Shown: piece after piece, positions 5,353 to 6,193 of the stretch | Layout of the letters: the number at the start of each line of letters is the position of its first letter | Numbering within the stretch: position 1 is the stretch's first letter | The notes under the pieces: model-generated | Told to the model about the DNA's origin: nothing | The model's input: the letters and a program-made list of their open reading frames with translations, nothing else | Database searches by the model: none | Assembly (NCBI GenBank): GCA_964436975.1 | Contig: CAYTET010000081.1 | Coordinates: 1 to 6,193, forward strand | Origin: CAYTET01 sp964436975 | Lineage (GTDB): Bacteria; Bacillota_I; Bacilli_A; Erysipelotrichales; Erysipelotrichaceae | DNA length: 6,193 nt | Direction of reading: 5' to 3' | Position numbers and translations under genes: made by a program

Positions 5353-6193
5353 TCAATTGTGTAAATATGCGAATCTGGATAAAATGAAATTCGTTTATCT
5401 CTTGGATGGACATTGACTTTATTATAACCAACACTCTTAGATTTTTCCTCAACACCAATAATACTTGGTGTTACAAGTTTTTCCTCTAAAATCTCTTGTT
5501 CACTAAAATCTCTTTCAACTGTTTCTATTGTTTCAGGTATAACACCAAATTCATGTTCAAGGTATTGCTCTCGATATTTTGCTTTTTCCCATTTTTGAGC
5601 CTGAACAATATCCCAAAGTTTTTCAGTTTTTAAATTTATGCGAGAATTCAAATCATTAGAAAAAGCATAATTTGAATCAATTGAACGAATTACAAAGGCT
5701 AAATATTTTAAACACTCTATTTCCTGTGTATGTATCTGAAATTCAGAAAATCTAATAACAATCCAACCTCTATCAACAAAATAAGTATCTCGCATAACAT
5801 CCTCACCTTTACAATGAGTTGGTTGTCTTGTTATCGCGGCATAAGGCTCATCAATTTCTACGTCAATTCTAATGTTCTTATCTTTTTTCTTGTCAATAAT
5901 CGCAATGTCTGGTTCAAAAGGTCTTGTATCTTTCCCAGTATTTAAACGAGCTTCACCTGAAATGATAAAATGATTTCCAAAATACTTTTCTATTGATTTT
6001 TGAAATGATTCCTCTTTAAATCCACGTCTTTTTGTATTTCCGAATCTATGAGTACGAACAATACAACCTTTCTTTGGAATTCTAATAACAGCATAACTAT
6101 CAATACTATCGGCAATATTTATTTGATAATTAACAAATAAATTTCCAGTAGTTTCTTTACTCTCCTCTTTGATTGCTTCAGGTAGTTTTTCAG
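5277..6193 (-). CDS. AT-rich Vsr/DUF559-like PD-(D/E)XK nuclease protein, both ends incomplete
   Basis: The frame is open from the right edge to TAG 5277-5279, about 305 codons, with the N-terminus outside the window. The part covering about 5740-5960 has a nuclease core: RPFEPDIAII (Asp at 5907-5909), then RIDVEIDEPYA (acidic residues 5847-5858), PTHC (His at 5814-5816), and RDTYFVDRGWIVIRF (5748-5792). This order of Asp, Glu-x-Asp, His, Arg-Asp and GW-x-V-x-RF resembles Vsr and DUF559 endonucleases. A charged, probably helical linker follows (about 5420-5640). Near the junction is DSHIYTIDG (about 5349-5375), the type of sequence that opens another PD-(D/E)XK domain. The last roughly 25 residues are read out of frame from addB and are not native. 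Composition (about 30% G+C) and codon use (AGA, ATT, AAA) differ sharply from everything to the left. The natural function is unknown; DNA repair or defence is a guess. An internal ATG at 5793-5795 is not a credible start because the domain begins upstream of it. Confidence 0.7.
   Translation of the reverse strand, partial: EKLPEAIKEESKETTGNLFVNYQINIADSIDSYAVIRIPKKGCIVRTHRFGNTKRRGFKEESFQKSIEKYFGNHFIISGEARLNTGKDTRPFEPDIAIIDKKKDKNIRIDVEIDEPYAAITRQPTHCKGEDVMRDTYFVDRGWIVIRFSEFQIHTQEIECLKYLAFVIRSIDSNYAFSNDLNSRINLKTEKLWDIVQAQKWEKAKYREQYLEHEFGVIPETIETVERDFSEQEILEEKLVTPSIIGVEEKSKSVGYNKVNVHPRDKRISFYPDSHIYTIDGVPAPSASTAGSAAITACRAGPWT
5331..5353. other. Composition break joining truncated nuclease gene to truncated addB
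   Basis: Left of this point the minus strand reads AddB in one frame, and right of it the AT-rich nuclease in another. The exact breakpoint is ambiguous. Bases 5331-5351 translate as GVPAPSA in the nuclease frame, which fits the expected continuation of a DG-x-P-x-PS-type motif, and as CSCTFC in the AddB frame (5332-5349), which fits AddB. This suggests a short stretch of sequence shared by both partners. No insertion-sequence end, tRNA or target duplication is visible. The candidates are illegitimate recombination or a chimeric assembly. Confidence 0.7.

Noticed and set aside
5331..5353. Insertion-sequence end or integrative element attachment site at the composition break
   Set aside because: No terminal inverted repeat, target duplication, tRNA end, transposase or integrase is visible in the window.
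5793..5795. ATG as start of the AT-rich nuclease gene
   Set aside because: It falls inside the conserved nuclease core (just before RDTYF), and the frame stays open with matching composition and motifs up to the right edge.

Overview
The window looks like a chromosomal segment of a low-G+C-type Gram-positive bacterium (Firmicutes/Bacilli in the broad sense). Evidence is the RNA polymerase delta subunit (rpoE), an AddA-type helicase-nuclease (1064 aa, compact for the family), and the tail of an AddB that keeps its iron-sulfur cysteines. I would guess an Erysipelotrichales-like lineage with fairly high G+C, but the sequence does not settle this. The base composition is about 50-55% G+C (33 of 60 bases at 4921-4980) up to about 5350. 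It then falls abruptly to about 30% (18 of 60 at 5461-5520) for the rest of the window.

Layout. Positions 1-148 (+) hold the C-terminal end of what looks like a Crp/Fnr-type regulator. Positions 149-439 are intergenic, with a 14-bp inverted repeat, two copies of a 24-bp direct repeat, a strong hairpin and the rpoE terminator. rpoE lies at 440-787 (-). A divergent promoter region (788-1055) separates rpoE from a two-gene cassette on the + strand: a barnase-type guanyl-specific ribonuclease with a lipoprotein signal (1056-1493), and 14 nt later its barstar-type inhibitor fused to a C-terminal DUF1653-like domain (1508-1981). A bidirectional terminator (1994-2020) separates this cassette from convergent addA (2036-5230, -). 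addA starts within the ATGA overlap with the last codons of addB.

Only about 41 codons of addB are present. At about 5331-5353 the sequence switches to an AT-rich reading frame that is open to the right edge. It encodes most of a protein with a Vsr/DUF559-like PD-(D/E)XK nuclease domain and what looks like the very beginning of a second nuclease-type domain, cut off at the junction. This is either a real recombination or insertion that destroyed addB, or a chimeric contig join. The composition shift, the double truncation and the possible microhomology at the joint make the artefact explanation serious.

How the genes work together: barnase would act outside the cytoplasm, probably anchored to the outer face of the membrane, while barstar protects the cytoplasm from unexported enzyme. 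AddA would normally pair with AddB to process double-strand breaks. The most novel points are the barstar-DUF1653 fusion next to a lipoprotein barnase, the 32-bp-period palindromic repeat pair, and the AT-rich nuclease fragment.
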